Below are positions 11,465-23,305 of a stretch of 64,000 nucleotides of DNA, in pieces. Positions within the stretch are counted from its first letter, which is position 1. Each line of letters starts with the position of its first letter. This DNA is from Cryptomeria japonica. Lineage: Eukaryota; Streptophyta; Pinopsida; Cupressales; Cupressaceae. Both the position numbers and the translations under genes were made by a program. A model generated the notes under the pieces. The model saw only the letters and a program-made list of their open reading frames with translations. It was not told the DNA's origin and ran no database searches. The DNA is taken from the NCBI RefSeq assembly GCF_030272615.1, contig NC_081412.1, forward strand, positions 104,458,796 through 104,522,795, given 5' to 3'.

Positions 11465-11725
11465 TGGATGCGCTACAGAACAAACTATATGCACTGCATA
11501 ATAGTCATAATGCTCTAAAAGAAGTCTTCAATGCGCTACACTATTTTCGGGATGCACTACTTTGTGTGCCGAAAGCACTGCTTTGTTTGTCGTCTGCACC
11601 GAGACCTATAGGAAATTTTTTAATGCTTATGCACTAATAAATAGACTTGACAGGCTAGGTGATGGACCCCATGCATTGAACAGTGAACTGGATGCGCTAG
11701 GGAATGATTCCCACGCATTGATTTT
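11465..11725 (-). repeat. 21-bp periodic motif array, block 2 (12 motifs)
   Basis: The same motif in more decayed form: the fifth motif base lies at 11472, 11493, 11514, 11535, 11556, 11577 and 11598, then 11633, 11654, 11675, 11696 and 11717. All steps are 21 bp except one of 35. Variants include ATGCGCTA, ATGCACTA, ATGCATTG and ACGCATTG. The minus-strand reading gives heptads such as VAHPKIG and LAHPVHC. It lies about 65 bp inside the primer-site end of E. Confidence 0.78.
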
Positions 11726-11787
11726 CATTTTCTGCAGACCTGCAAAAGTGGATATATTTCAAAACCGATTAGATAAATGGGGTAATG

Positions 11788-11805
11788 CCCCATGGTGGGC
11801 ACCAG
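11788..11805 (-). other. Primer-site-like sequence of element E
   Basis: On the minus strand, CTGGTGCCCACCATGGGG follows the LTR end (...GCATACA) after 3 bp. Gypsy elements of plants often carry a GGCGCCCACCGTGGGG-like primer site here. The tRNA is not assigned. Confidence 0.55.
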
Positions 11806-11808
11806 AAA

Positions 11809-13281
11809 TGTATGCGAGAAAAGTGGGTTGATAGAACTCGATATGTGAAAAATGGAGCTCTATGGAGCCTTGCTCACACACCCATAGGACTTCTTGGTGC
11901 AAGCTATGGAGTTATGAAGTATAACTTAGCTTCCCAAGGATGGTTCCATGGTTCTCTATCTTACACGGTCCCTCAAACAAATGTTTTTTTCTCTTAGATC
12001 ACAAAGCAAAATGGTTTAGGGATGGCAAATGCAAGAACGAGGGATGCTTTTTGTTGATTTAATATGAGATGCATCCTAAGCTATGCATGATGCTACAAAT
12101 GCAATAAACTAACTATAAGATGACAAGGATAGTAAACAAAACTATCCTAGTATACTATACTAGTTCATGATTTAAGCTATATGATAAGGAACATATTCCA
12201 AATTAGCATATTTAGATTAATTCTTGATTTAAAAGAGAAGCTAAATGATGAGCATATAATGAGATATGAAAGCTTGAATGGATTTGAGTATAAGTGAGAT
12301 GCTAAAGTCTTGGATGATATCAAAATGGAGGGATGAAAGCTCTATTTATAGCAAAAATAGGGCAATGGATGGCCAGGATTGAAAGAGGCAATCAAGGGTT
12401 GAGTTTGAAAGTTGAGAATCCATGTTTGCAATTGGCACCAATGAAATGGTGACAATTGTCAACATAAGACTGGGTTAAGGGGAGAGGTAGGAAGCATTAA
12501 ATGCTTGAGAAGACCTCATGGTTACCCTAGGAGTTAAGGGTTAAGGTTAAGTTAAGATTACCCATTGGATAAAGCTTTTACCCAACGGATAAACTCTTGT
12601 GCAAAGGTTTAAGGATAACCATGGTCAAAGAAATAAATGCTTGATGAGACTCTTGGGTTACATGGAGGTTGAGTTTATGGAAATTATTTAACCATGTAAG
12701 AAGGTTTGAGTTAACCATTAATGGTTATGAAGACTTTGGGGACAAATTTGTAAGAGTCCTTCCAAATTTGGGGGCATTCAACAAGTTAGCTTGTTGAAAG
12801 GATAAAGGCTTTAATGCCTTTTGAAGACTTTACTCCAAATTTGAGAAGTGACCTCCTCAAATTTAGGGGAAAGGGATAATGGATGGGTTTTGGGCTAATT
12901 GATTAGGCTTAGAAGAATTTTAGAAGAATTAGGAATAGGATTTAGGATGCAAGTGGGAGGTGTAGGATTTTGCAAGTGGGTGAGCGAAAATAGGTTTTAT
13001 TAAAATGAATTGCTTTATTTTAATTTGGTTGTAATTAAATAAATTAGATTTATTTAATTTAGGATAACTATTTTAATTAAAATTGAATTTAATTAAAAAG
13101 TGGATAGGGGCTTTAATTGAATAAAATGAATTATCCTATTAAATGGTATAATGAATTTAATTAAGTAATTTACTTAATTAAATAGAGGAATGCGAATAAT
13201 TTAATTAAATTGGATTTAATTAAACATAGAAATGAACATAAAATATTCATTTAGGAATATGTTCATTTTTATACGTCTACA
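11809..13281 (-). repeat. 5' LTR of element E, 1473 bp
   Basis: On the minus strand it starts TGTAGACGTATAAAAATG at 13281 and ends CGCATACA at 11809. It has AT-rich TTAATTAAAT-type stretches near its start and a TATA box (GCTATAAATAGA, minus strand, 12341-12352). Segments on both sides of the TATA box match 59330-60560 in inverted orientation, including CCTAGGGTAACCAT, GGTGACA-CTTGTCAAC-like and CTATAAATAGA blocks. The boundaries are inferred from TG...CA ends, the downstream primer site and the point where LINE-1 coding resumes. Confidence 0.65.
12341..12352 (-). promoter_or_regulatory. TATA box in LTR of E
   Basis: Minus-strand GCTATAAATAGA, a canonical plant TATA element. It lies about 530 bp before the LTR end, leaving room for R and U5. 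The related copy at 60525-60534 keeps the same core. Confidence 0.6.
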
Positions 13282-14557
13282 AAAATATGTCCCATAAAGA
13301 TAAAGGTAAAGGGAATGAGAGAGATAACTTTTGGAAGACAAAATGCCAACAACTACTCGCAAACTCATACTAAAGAAAAAGATGATTGACATCTTCAAGA
13401 GCTTTACCACATAAGATGCAAGAAAAGGAGGTTGCAATATTAAATTTGACTAAACGATCACTAGTCAAAATTCTATTTTGCAGTGCAAGCTAGGAAAAAA
13501 CACCAGCTTTAGGTAATACTGAATTATTCCAATAGAACAAAAAGGCACGATGAGGAGCATTTTGATTGGCCATTTGTTGAATAGCAAAATATCCTTCTTT
13601 AACATAGTAGTTTCTCGATTTAGAAAGGCACCAAGTAAGTTGATCTTTGATGTTAGAAAGGAAAGCCACTTGGTGTTGCAAAATAGATTTAAAATTTTGA
13701 ATTTCCTACAAGGATAAGGGTAGAGTAGAGGGATCCTTCCATGAGACCTTGTGAGAAAATAGATCAACAATATCTACATAATCAACCAATCTAACTCCCC
13801 ATGATTGAGAAAGAACAACTGAAGCAAAAGAAAGAGAATCATGTTGCGAAATAGGGGGAAATCCATTCCAGGAGTCTTTCCAAAAAAGAATATCCTCCCC
13901 TGAATGGACTTGCCAAGAGAGAAAATTAGAGACCACTTCCCTACTTGAGATCATAAAGTTCCAAATAGTAGACTCCTATGGAGGATTAGAAATTGTGAAG
14001 ATCCTAGTAGGATTCTAGGAATCCAAATACTTAGCCTGCATAATTTGGCACCACAAAGATTGGGGCTTAGTATACATAGACCAAACTAGTTTGCCCCCAA
14101 AAGCCCTATTTCTTTTAGATAAGTCTTGAATCCCAGCACCACCAACTTGCTTGGAAAGAGACGTCTTGGTCAAAGAAATTAGTGGAATCTTTTTATATTC
14201 TGTCATGTTGTTTTTCCAAAGAAAAGATCAAATAATATTTTCAATTTGGGAGATGATTGATCTAGGAGCTTGAAGAACTGAGATATAGTAATTGGGAATG
14301 GCAGATAGGACCGTTTTAATGAGAAGTATCCTACCTAGAAGAGACAACCACATAGCCTTCCAAGAAGAAATACGAGATTTAAGTCTCTCAATAACTGAAT
14401 TCCAAATAGAAGACTTAGCAGATCCCATAAAGAAAGGAATCCCCAAATAGATGGAAGGAAGAGAGTCTATTGGGAAACCTAAGATATTCACAAGTTTATC
14501 AGCCACCAATTGAGGAGTATTAAAGATGAAGATCTTGGATTTATGGGGGCTAATCTA

Positions 14558-15617
14558 TGTTAGTATTTTGGTATGGTTTTTTCATTGATGTCAACACCTA
14601 CTGAAACACTAGCACTTTGGATATCCAGTAGTATTCACCGGCAAGCAAGTAACTATTGCATAGTTACTAGTATATGGTACACCGACAGGATATAATGATC
14701 ACCGGCACTTGGAATGATATGGAAAACACTTGGTAATATCAAAGACATCGTGTGGACATCTTTTCTTAATGAATTAATCATTGGTATATTCATATTTGCA
14801 TATTTGCTTTTACCAGAAAATAGGTCCATGGTTATCCAGGGTTACACTGACAGGTTTATATTTTCCAGATCAACATGCCACACTATGAAGATGATTAATT
14901 ATTGTTGTAAATGCATTAAGTCGACATGTTCAATCGGTTATTGCATTAGATATTATATTGTTTGTAAAATGTGTTTATTGTAATATCTTGTAGAGCCGAC
15001 CTACTAAAATTGGTCTTAGGTTATGGTATAAATGTAAGATCTTATTTGTAAGATCAAGTGTGGAATGCAAAAAAGGATAAGTGTGAAGGTATATGTGAGA
15101 TTAAGTAGAGCTATACAAAAAGACATCATTTGAAGGTGAAGCAAGGTTTTTATGAAAGCATATCAGAACTACACCGGTACTGAATCCAACATATGAAGAT
15201 GCTATTTTGTGTAGTACATTTTTATTGGATTTAACCATCCAATTGTAGTCAGTGTGACTCCCATTTGTGATTGAGTAGTTAGCTCTAGGCACTTGGCCTT
15301 TCTGCATGTGCAGACCCCATTTATGTACACTTACTATCTGCAGTAGTATCATTTGATTGTGGGTAAGGTTTCCCACCATGGTTTTTCCCCTTATAGGGTT
15401 TCCACATACAAATATTGGTGTTATGTGTTGTGCATGACTTTGTATTTTTGTTTCATGCTTTAATCTTTGCTGGTATTGCATTTATCTCTAAAATTTGTCA
15501 ACCGGTATAACAGACTGGTTCACCAGTATTAAGCATTAAGTTAGTTGAGTTGTTTTTGGTTTGAATTTATTGGAAAACTGATTCACCCCCCCTCTCAATT
15601 GTCCCCGTGACGTAACA
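14558..15617 (+). repeat. Copia 5' LTR, 1060 bp
   Basis: TGTTAGTATTTTGG at the start and GACGTAACA at the end. Closely similar along its length to 20274-21333 with scattered, mostly transition, differences. The small open frames inside (14714-14983, 15101-15481) recur in the other LTR and are not genes. Confidence 0.92.
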
Positions 15618-15631
15618 ATTGGTATCAGATC
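15618..15631 (+). other. Copia primer-binding site
   Basis: ATTGGTATCAGATC immediately after the LTR; TGGTATCAGA matches the initiator tRNA-Met 3' end. Confidence 0.85.
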
Positions 15632-15674
15632 TTAGTCCTCTTTTGCAAGAAGTTTAACAACTTGAGGAGATCTA

Positions 15675-18600
15675 ATGTCTACTAACTATTTCTGGAAGGA
15701 CAATCCTAAACTTGATGGAACCAACTATGGCATATGGAAGATTAGAATGGAGACACATCTAAACTACATTGGAAAAGGCATCTGGGAAGTTACAAAGAAT
15801 GGTTATACTACTATTGTACCAGGTCAGCCCAGTCTAGCTAACTTGACAAAAGATGAGGAAAATGATTGCAAAGCAAGAGAAGCACTTTTGAGTGCATTAT
15901 TAGATCAACAAATTATGGGACTATAAGATAGGTCTACTGCTAAAGCTATTTGGGATCATTTGGAAGCACTGAATGAAGGAGATTCCACAGTCAAAATTGC
16001 AAAAATTGAAAGCTTCTGAGTTAGGTATGAACATCTGAAAATGGAAGAAGATGAAAGGATTTCTAATTTTATGGAAAGAGTAAATGAAATTGTTTTGGGT
16101 ATTAAATGTTGTGGAGGAACCTTAAGTGAGGATGAAATTGTTTCAAAAGTTTTAAGAGGATTGCCACTAGCATATAAAATGAAGGTTACTGTTATAAATG
16201 AGTTAAGAACAATGCCTAATACATTAGTAACTAGGGATACATTGATTGGAAAACTTTCAGCTTTTGAAATTGAGGAATTTGGTCCTATTGCTACTATTAA
16301 AACAGATTTGGCCTTTAAAGTATCAACATCATTTGCTCCATCATTTGACAAATATGATTGGAAAGCCTTTTATGTAAGAGAACTTGAAGAAAGAAGGAAA
16401 GAAAATGAAGAACTTGAAGAACTTGAAGCACTATTTGCAAGGAAAATGCCTAAAGGACCAGTTGGAAGTAAGTATGAAGGTAAAGCACCCTTTAAATGTT
16501 TTAACTACAATAAGATTGGTCATATGGCTTTGAGATGCCCTGATAGACATGCTAGACTAAGAGAAGAAGCTAGAAGAACATACAAGCCTAACCCTGAATA
16601 TCAAAGATACATATTTAAGAAGAATAAAGACAAATCTTGTTACATTGCTGATGAAGGTCTGACTGATGATTCTGATGAAGATCCGGTAGGCAATGGATGC
16701 ATTTTTGTTGCTATAACAGAAGATCAACTGGCACCTACTGCTCAACTGGTAGAACAAGCCCTGGCAGCTAAAGTTGAAATAAAAGATGAATGGATCATTG
16801 ATTCAGGATGCTAACATCATATGATAAGAGACAAAGGTAAATTCTTGAACTTTCAAGAATACAATGGTGGTTTAGTAAGATTTGGAGATGACAAAGCTAG
16901 TTCAATCAAAGGTAAGGGTTCAATATCTCTTGATGGTAAGCACAACACTGACAATGTTTACTATGTTCAAGGTTTAAAGCATAATCTTTTGAGTGTTGGT
17001 CAAATAGTTGAGAAAAGATTTCAGTTACAATTTAAGAATGGAAAATGCAAAATCATGAATAGAACTGGTTTGGAAATTGCAACCGGTAATCAGACTAGAG
17101 GTAATATCTTTCATTTGAATAACAATGAAAAGACATGCTTGATTACACATATAGATGAAAGTTGGTTATGGCATAAGAGACTCTGTCAAGTAAACTTTGA
17201 TTGCATGGTAAAGATCAGTAATACTAAGGCAGTTAGAGATTTGCCTAAAATTGTCCAACCTCAGAATACAATATGTAAGGAATGTCAATTTGGAAAACAA
17301 GTTAGAGCTAGTTTCAAAAGTATTCCAGAAAAATCAAATAATGCTCTTGATTTGATTCACACTGATTAATGTGGTCCAGCTATAACTAAAAGCTTACAAG
17401 GTGATAGATATTTCATGCTAATCATTGATGACTATTCTAGAATATGTTGGGTTACTTTTCTCAGAGAAAAATCAGAAGCACTTGGAAAGTTCAAACTGTT
17501 CAAAGCAATGGTTGAAAATGAAATCGGTAAGAAAATCAAATGTTTAAGATCAGATCAAGGAGCAGAATTCACATCTAAGAAATTTAATACATTATGTGAA
17601 GTGAATGGAATCAGAAGACAACTATCAGCACCTCAGACACCACAGCAAAATGGAGTTGTTGAAAGGAAAAACAAAACTATCTTGGATGCAGCAATAAGTA
17701 TGTTATCTAAAGCAAACCTACCACATGTATATTGGAGAGAAGCAGTCAGTACAATGGTCTATATATTCAACAAAGTTCACATCAAAGGTGAAACTGGTAA
17801 GACCCCTCATGAACTATGGCTTGGTATTACTCCTACTCTTAAATATTTCAGAATATTTGGAAGTAAATGTTACATTAGAAGAGATGAGTACATTGGAAAA
17901 GTTGATTCTAGAAGTGATGAAGGAATATTTTTAGGTTATTCATCTAAGAGTAAAACATATAGATGTTTTAGCAAGAGATTACGAAAAATTGTTGAGAGTA
18001 CAAATGTGAAAATTGATGAACAATTCAGAGGAACTTCAAGGTACATAGATTCTGAACCGACAACAAAAATTTTAAATGAACCCACACTGAATCCACTGGT
18101 ACAGAGTGAAGATCCAGTTACACCGGTATCATCTCAAAATTCCACTATGATTGAGGAACAACAACAAACAAAGACACCCTGGTATGTAAGACTGAATCAT
18201 TTTAAAGATTAGATAATTGGAAACAAGCATAAAGGAGTTATGACTAGAGGAAGACTGGAAAATCAAGAGGTATGTCTTATTTCTCAAATTGAACCATCAT
18301 CAGTTAATGAGGCATGTGAAGATAAATATTGGACTAAAGCTATGGAAGAAGAATTAGAACAAATTGAGAAAAACAATACTTGGCCATTAGTTCCCTGGCC
18401 TAAAGATAAAAATGTAATTGGAACCAAATGGGTATTCAGAAGCAAACTTAATGAAGATGGTAAGGTTATCAGAAATAAAGTAGGATTAGTGTGTAAGGGA
18501 TATTCTTAGAAAGAAGGAATTGACTATAATGAAACCTTTGCACCGGTAGCTAGAATTGACGTAGTCAGATTATTCTTGGCTTTTGTAGCACACAAGAACT

Positions 18601-19794
18601 ACAAAGTTTATCAAATGGATATTAAATGTGCATTTCTGAATAGAGATCTTAAAGAGGAAGTTTATATTGAACAACCTGATGGATTTTCTTTGACAGATGA
18701 AAAAGATATGGTTTGCAGGTTAAGGAAAGCTTTGTATGGATTGAAGCAAGCTCCAAGAGCTTGGTATGCAAGATTGGATAATTATCTTTTGAAGATTGTT
18801 TTTTTCTAAAGGTAATGCTGTTAGTAATTTATACTATAAAGTGACTAATTATGACATCTTGGCTATTGAAGTTTTTGTTGATGATATAGTTTTTAGAGGA
18901 GAAGATGGATTGTGTAAAGACTTTTCTATTAAAATGCAGCAAGAATTTGAAATGTCTATGATTGGTGAAATAAGATTCTTTTTAGGATTGCAGATATCAC
19001 AGACTGATAAAGGTATATTCTTAAGTCAATCAAAATACTTAAAGGAGTTACTCAAGAAATTTGGGATGAAAAACTCTAAACTGGTAAGCACACCTATGAC
19101 TACAAATGACAAACTATCCTTAAGAGATGAATCTACACCTGTGAATCCCACAAGGTAAAAATCCATGATAGGAGGTTTACTGTATTTGACACAAACCAGA
19201 CCTGATATCATGAATGCAGTATGTATTGTTTCAAGATTTCATAGTAATCCTAGAGAAAATCATGAATCAACAATAAAAAGGATTTTTCGGTACTTACAAG
19301 GCACCCCAAATCTTGGATTATGGTATCCTCGAGATGAAAACTTTGATCTATGTGCATACATAGATGCAAATTGGTTAGGAGACATTGATGATAGAAAAAG
19401 CACCACCGGCAGAGCATTTTTTCTTGGAAATAGATTAGTTTCTTGGTTGAGTAAGAAACAGAGTTGTACATCTTTATCAACAACAGAATCAGAATATGTT
19501 GCAGCAGCAACTCACTATACACAGGTACTATGGCTTAAACAAATGTTGAAAGACTTAAAGGTAAAATGCAAGGAACTTATAACTATCTATTGTGACAACA
19601 CAATAGCAATTGATATATCTAAGAATCTAGTATTACATTCTAAAACAAAACATGTTTCAATCAAATTGAATTTTCTAAGGGAGAAAGTTGAAGCAAAAGA
19701 AATAAAACTGGTTTATGTGAATACTAAAGAGCAGCTTGTAGATATTTTCACTAAACCTCTTCCTAAGGAGACTTTTGAATATCTTAGAGAATAG
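15675..19794 (+). pseudogene. Copia gag-pol polyprotein, stops and one frameshift
   Basis: Starts MSTNYFWKDNPKLDGTNY at 15675. Domains: UBN2-type Gag about 15700-16300; zinc knuckle about 16495-16540, reading CFNYNKIGHMALRC, so the second Cys is Tyr; protease DSGC about 16800; GAG-pre-integrase LWHKRL about 17167; integrase with DDYSR, DQGAEF and the E of QQNGVVERKN (about 17420-17680); RT with MDIKCAFLN and FVDD (about 18600-18895); RNase H with STTESEYVAAA (about 19480). Premature stops start at 15924, 16017, 16812, 17367, 18210, 18507 and 19156. A T-run near 18797-18807 shifts the frame. The order integrase before RT is diagnostic of Copia. TAG at 19792 may also be premature, since similar sequence continues a little beyond. 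Confidence 0.92.
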
Positions 19795-20259
19795 CTTGGT
19801 GTCATACCCCCACCACTAGATTCTTAGAGAGTTGATGTCTGTCATCAATCGACAGAATTAATAGAGAAATATTTTACTCTGACTTTGATGAGGAAGCTAC
19901 TTCTCAAGGGGAGTAGTTGGTATGTTGAAATTGATTGGTATTTTGTATCTGAACTTGTTTTGTTGTAACTTTGAAATTTGATGTCAACGGGGGAGAAATA
20001 TCTATGGAAAAACACATTATCTTTATTATCTTTTGGGGAGAGATTGGTATGGAAAGATTGGTATGGAAAACCTTTGGAAAACACAAGGAAAACACATGTT
20101 GTTTCCAGGGGGAGAGATTGTTGTTTAGGAGAGATTACTAATCTCTGTATCTGTATTTTGATTTCTGGTTATGATCTTTTTGGATATTGTTGGTTTTTGG
20201 TATTTGGCATTTCTGTTTTGGCACTTTGATGGTTTTTCCATCTTGTGTTTCCATCAATG
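19795..20259 (+). other. Copia 3' untranslated region with several purine tracts
   Basis: Non-coding tail between pol and the polypurine tract. It holds several G-rich tracts resembling the true PPT, for example AAGGGGAGTAG near 19907, GGGGGAGAAA near 19989 and AGGGGGAGAGA near 20107. They could be secondary plus-strand primer sites. Confidence 0.6.
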
Positions 20260-20273
20260 CCAAAGGGGGAGAT
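20260..20273 (+). other. Copia polypurine tract
   Basis: CAAAGGGGGAGAT directly before TGTTGG of the 3' LTR. The preceding bases ATCAATGC are also shared with elements A and C. Confidence 0.88.
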
Positions 20274-21333
20274 TGTTGGTATTTTGGTATGGTTTTGTCA
20301 TTGATGTCAACACCTACTAAAACACTAGCACTTTGGAGATCCAGTAGCATTCACTGGCAAGCAAGTAACTATTGCATAGTTACTAGTATATTGTACATCG
20401 GTATGATATAATGATCACTGGCACTTGGAATGATATAGAAAACACTTGGTAATATCGAAGATATCATGTGGACATCTTTTCTTAATGAATTAATCATTGG
20501 TATATTCATATTTGCATATTTGCTTTTACCGGAAAATAGGTCCAAAGTTATCCAGGGTTACATCGACAGGTTTATCTTTTCCAAATCAGCATGGCACACT
20601 ATGAAGATGATTAATTATTGTTGTAAATGCATTAAGCCAAAATGTTCAATCGGTTATTGCATCGGATATTATATTGTTTGTAAAATGTTTTTATTGTAAT
20701 ATCTTGTAGAGCCGACCTACTAAAATTGGTCTTAGGCTATGGTATAAATGTAATATCTTATTTGTAAGATCAAGTGTGGAATGTGAAAAAGGATAAATGT
20801 GAAGGTATATGCGAGATTAAGAAAAGCTATACATGAAGACATCATTTGAAGGTGAAGAAAGGTTTTTATGAAAGCATATAAGAACTATATCGGTACTGAA
20901 TCCAACATATGAAGATGCTATTTTATGCAGTACATTTTTATTGGATTTAATCATCCAATTGTAGTCAGTGTGACTCCCATTTGTGATTGAGCAGTGAGCT
21001 CTAGGCACTTGGCCTTTCTGCATGTGCAGACCCCATTTATGTACACTTACTATCTGCAGTAGTATCATCTGATTGTGGGTAAGGTTTCCCACTATGGTTT
21101 TTCCCCTTACAGGGTTTCCATGTACAAATATTGGTGTTATGTGTTGTGGATGACTTTGTCTTTTTGTTTCATGCTTTAATCTTTGTTGGTATTGCATTTA
21201 TCTGTTAAATCTATCCACCGGTATAACAGACTGGTTCACCAGTATTAAGCATTAAGTTAGTTGAGTTGTTTTTGGTTTGAATTTATTGGACAACTGATTC
21301 ACCCCCCCTCTCAGTTGTCCCCGAGACCTAACA
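20274..21333 (+). repeat. Copia 3' LTR, 1060 bp
   Basis: TGTTGGTATTTTGG at the start and GACCTAACA at the end, same length as the 5' LTR. LINE-1 sequence resumes at 21334 after the 5-bp duplication. Confidence 0.92.
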
Positions 21334-23305
21334 ATCTGTTGGCTAGATCTAGCGGTATAAGTATCCAGAATGAATTTAATATGAGTAGCCTCTTGAATAG
21401 AAGAAGACCCAAATAAAAGTGTATCATCGGCAAAAAGGTTATGAGTGATTGACATATCAAAGTTAGGAATTAATACCCCTTGCCAAAAGCCCAGATCCCT
21501 TTGCTTAATAATCAATCGACTAAAACCTTCTGCCATAATAATAAATAAGAAAGGAGATAAAGGATCTCCTTGTCTAACACCCTGGGTTGAAGAAAAGTAT
21601 CTAGAGGGAGCTCCATTAATGATGATAGAGAATGAAGCAGTAGAAATACAACTCTTGATCCATTTACACTAGCTTTCAGAGAAACCAAATTTTCTCAAAA
21701 CTTTGAGCAAAAAAGCCCAACAAAGTTTATCATAAGCCTTCATCATATCAAGTTTGACCATAAAAGCTGGGATATTGGACGAATTTATGGAATGTAAAGT
21801 TTCATGTGCAAAAATTGCTCCCTCATGAGTTTCCCGACCCAGAAAAAAACTTCCTTGTTGAGGAGAGATGATATGAGGAAGGAGAATTTTAAGTCTTAAA
21901 TAAATAACCTTGGTGAAGATTTTGTAAATAGAGATGCACAAAGAAATGGGTCTAAATTCAGCAAAAGTTGGGGATTCTTAGATTTTGGGATAAGGGCAAT
22001 ATAAGTGATGTTAAAATTTTTACGGATATACCCACCCATCCACATGATGATCCATGGAGGAAGAAGAAAAAGGAGATAGCAATTCCTTAAAAAAAGACAT
22101 CCCGTCCTCTCTAATCTGCTGATCTAAATTAAGGACATAATTTTACTTAGAATCCTTAATACTCAAAATTGTAGAAGCAACTCTTTTAAGCTTGGCTTCA
22201 ACTTGAAAGAAGGCAGTATTCCTGTCACCTTCTTTAAGACAAACCTCACAAGACTTTTGCTGCCAATAGATTTCAACCCGGGAGCAAAGGATCTCCCAAT
22301 AGGCTTGCAATTTCTTTTGAGCATCATTAGTGGAGGAATTAGTGACATGTCTAATAATCTCCTCATTAACAACCTTCAAATCATTGGCAATAGCCTCTTT
22401 TTCATGAAAAATATTCTTAAAGACCAATTTATTCTAAGCCATAATTTGAGATTTCATGAATTTCAGTTTGGAATAAAACTGGAACATCTTAGTACCTTTG
22501 CAAAATGAAGCACTTATCCACCATTGATTTAATAAAGAAAGAAAATGAGGATGAGTAAACCACATTTTCTCAAACTTAAAAGAAGGTCTAACAAAGGGAA
22601 CATGATCCAATTTATCAAAATTGAGCAAAATTGGGAAATGGTCAGAATCTGAGGAGGTAAGAATCTCAGAAGAAAAGGAAAAGTTGCTCAAACGTAGGTT
22701 TAGGGAAATAAGAAATCTATCAAGGTGAGAGGCAATTTGGCATTTAGATATCCTATTAGACCAAGTGAAAGAACCATTAGAAGGGAAAATGTCGAATAAC
22801 GCATTGTTTTGTATAAAGGAAGAAAAGTCATTAATAACCTTCTGAGTTGTAGGATTACCCCCTCTTTTTTCATTCGAGGAAAGGAGAGAATTAAAATCAC
22901 CCCCAAGCACAATTAAAAAATCATCATATCATAAAAACAATTCAGATAAGGAATCCCATAAGTCAGTTTTATCTGGAGGAGAAGTCGGACCATAAATATT
23001 AAACAGAACAAATGAGACTTCAAACCAGTCAACCTTTAACATCTACCAATGAGAAGCAAAAGATAACATCTCAACTTTGACTGATTTAGGATTCCATAAA
23101 GTTATAAGACCACCAGAAGCACCCAAAGAAGGAACATGAACAACTTTCCAAAGGGACCATTTGGAAATTATTTTATCAAAAGAATCCTGAGAAAGTTTAG
23201 ACTCTTGCAATAAGATGATGTCCACTTTTGAAGAATCAAGAAATTTATTGATCCTTCCCCTTTTGTCATGGGAATTTAAGTGCCTGACATTCCAAGATAA
23301 AATCC

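Larger units (their letters stand above)
9689..13281 (-). mobile_element. LTR element E (non-coding where visible), partial
   Basis: Minus-strand LTR retrotransposon. Its 5' LTR is 11809-13281, followed on the minus strand by a primer-site-like sequence and about 2.1 kb of internal DNA down to 9689, where the Tekay-like element interrupts it. The rest lies left of the window. The right end abuts the LINE-1 coding sequence, so E inserted into LINE-1. The visible internal part has no recognised retroviral domain; it carries the two 21-bp periodic arrays. It may be a non-autonomous element or simply a long leader. Confidence 0.6.
14558..21333 (+). mobile_element. Complete Ty1/Copia retrotransposon
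   Basis: 6776 bp with two LTRs of 1060 bp each (14558-15617 and 20274-21333), TGTTAG/TGTTGG starts and TAACA ends. A TTGGTATCAGAT-type primer site follows the 5' LTR and CAAAGGGGGAGAT precedes the 3' LTR. Flanking 5-mers are ATCTA (14553-14557) and ATCTG (21334-21338), a target duplication with one mismatch. The element sits in the LINE-1 RT domain. Its gag-pol is degraded but complete in domain order. It has the same PPT/LTR junction as the non-autonomous family A/B/C and could once have mobilised it. Confidence 0.93.
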
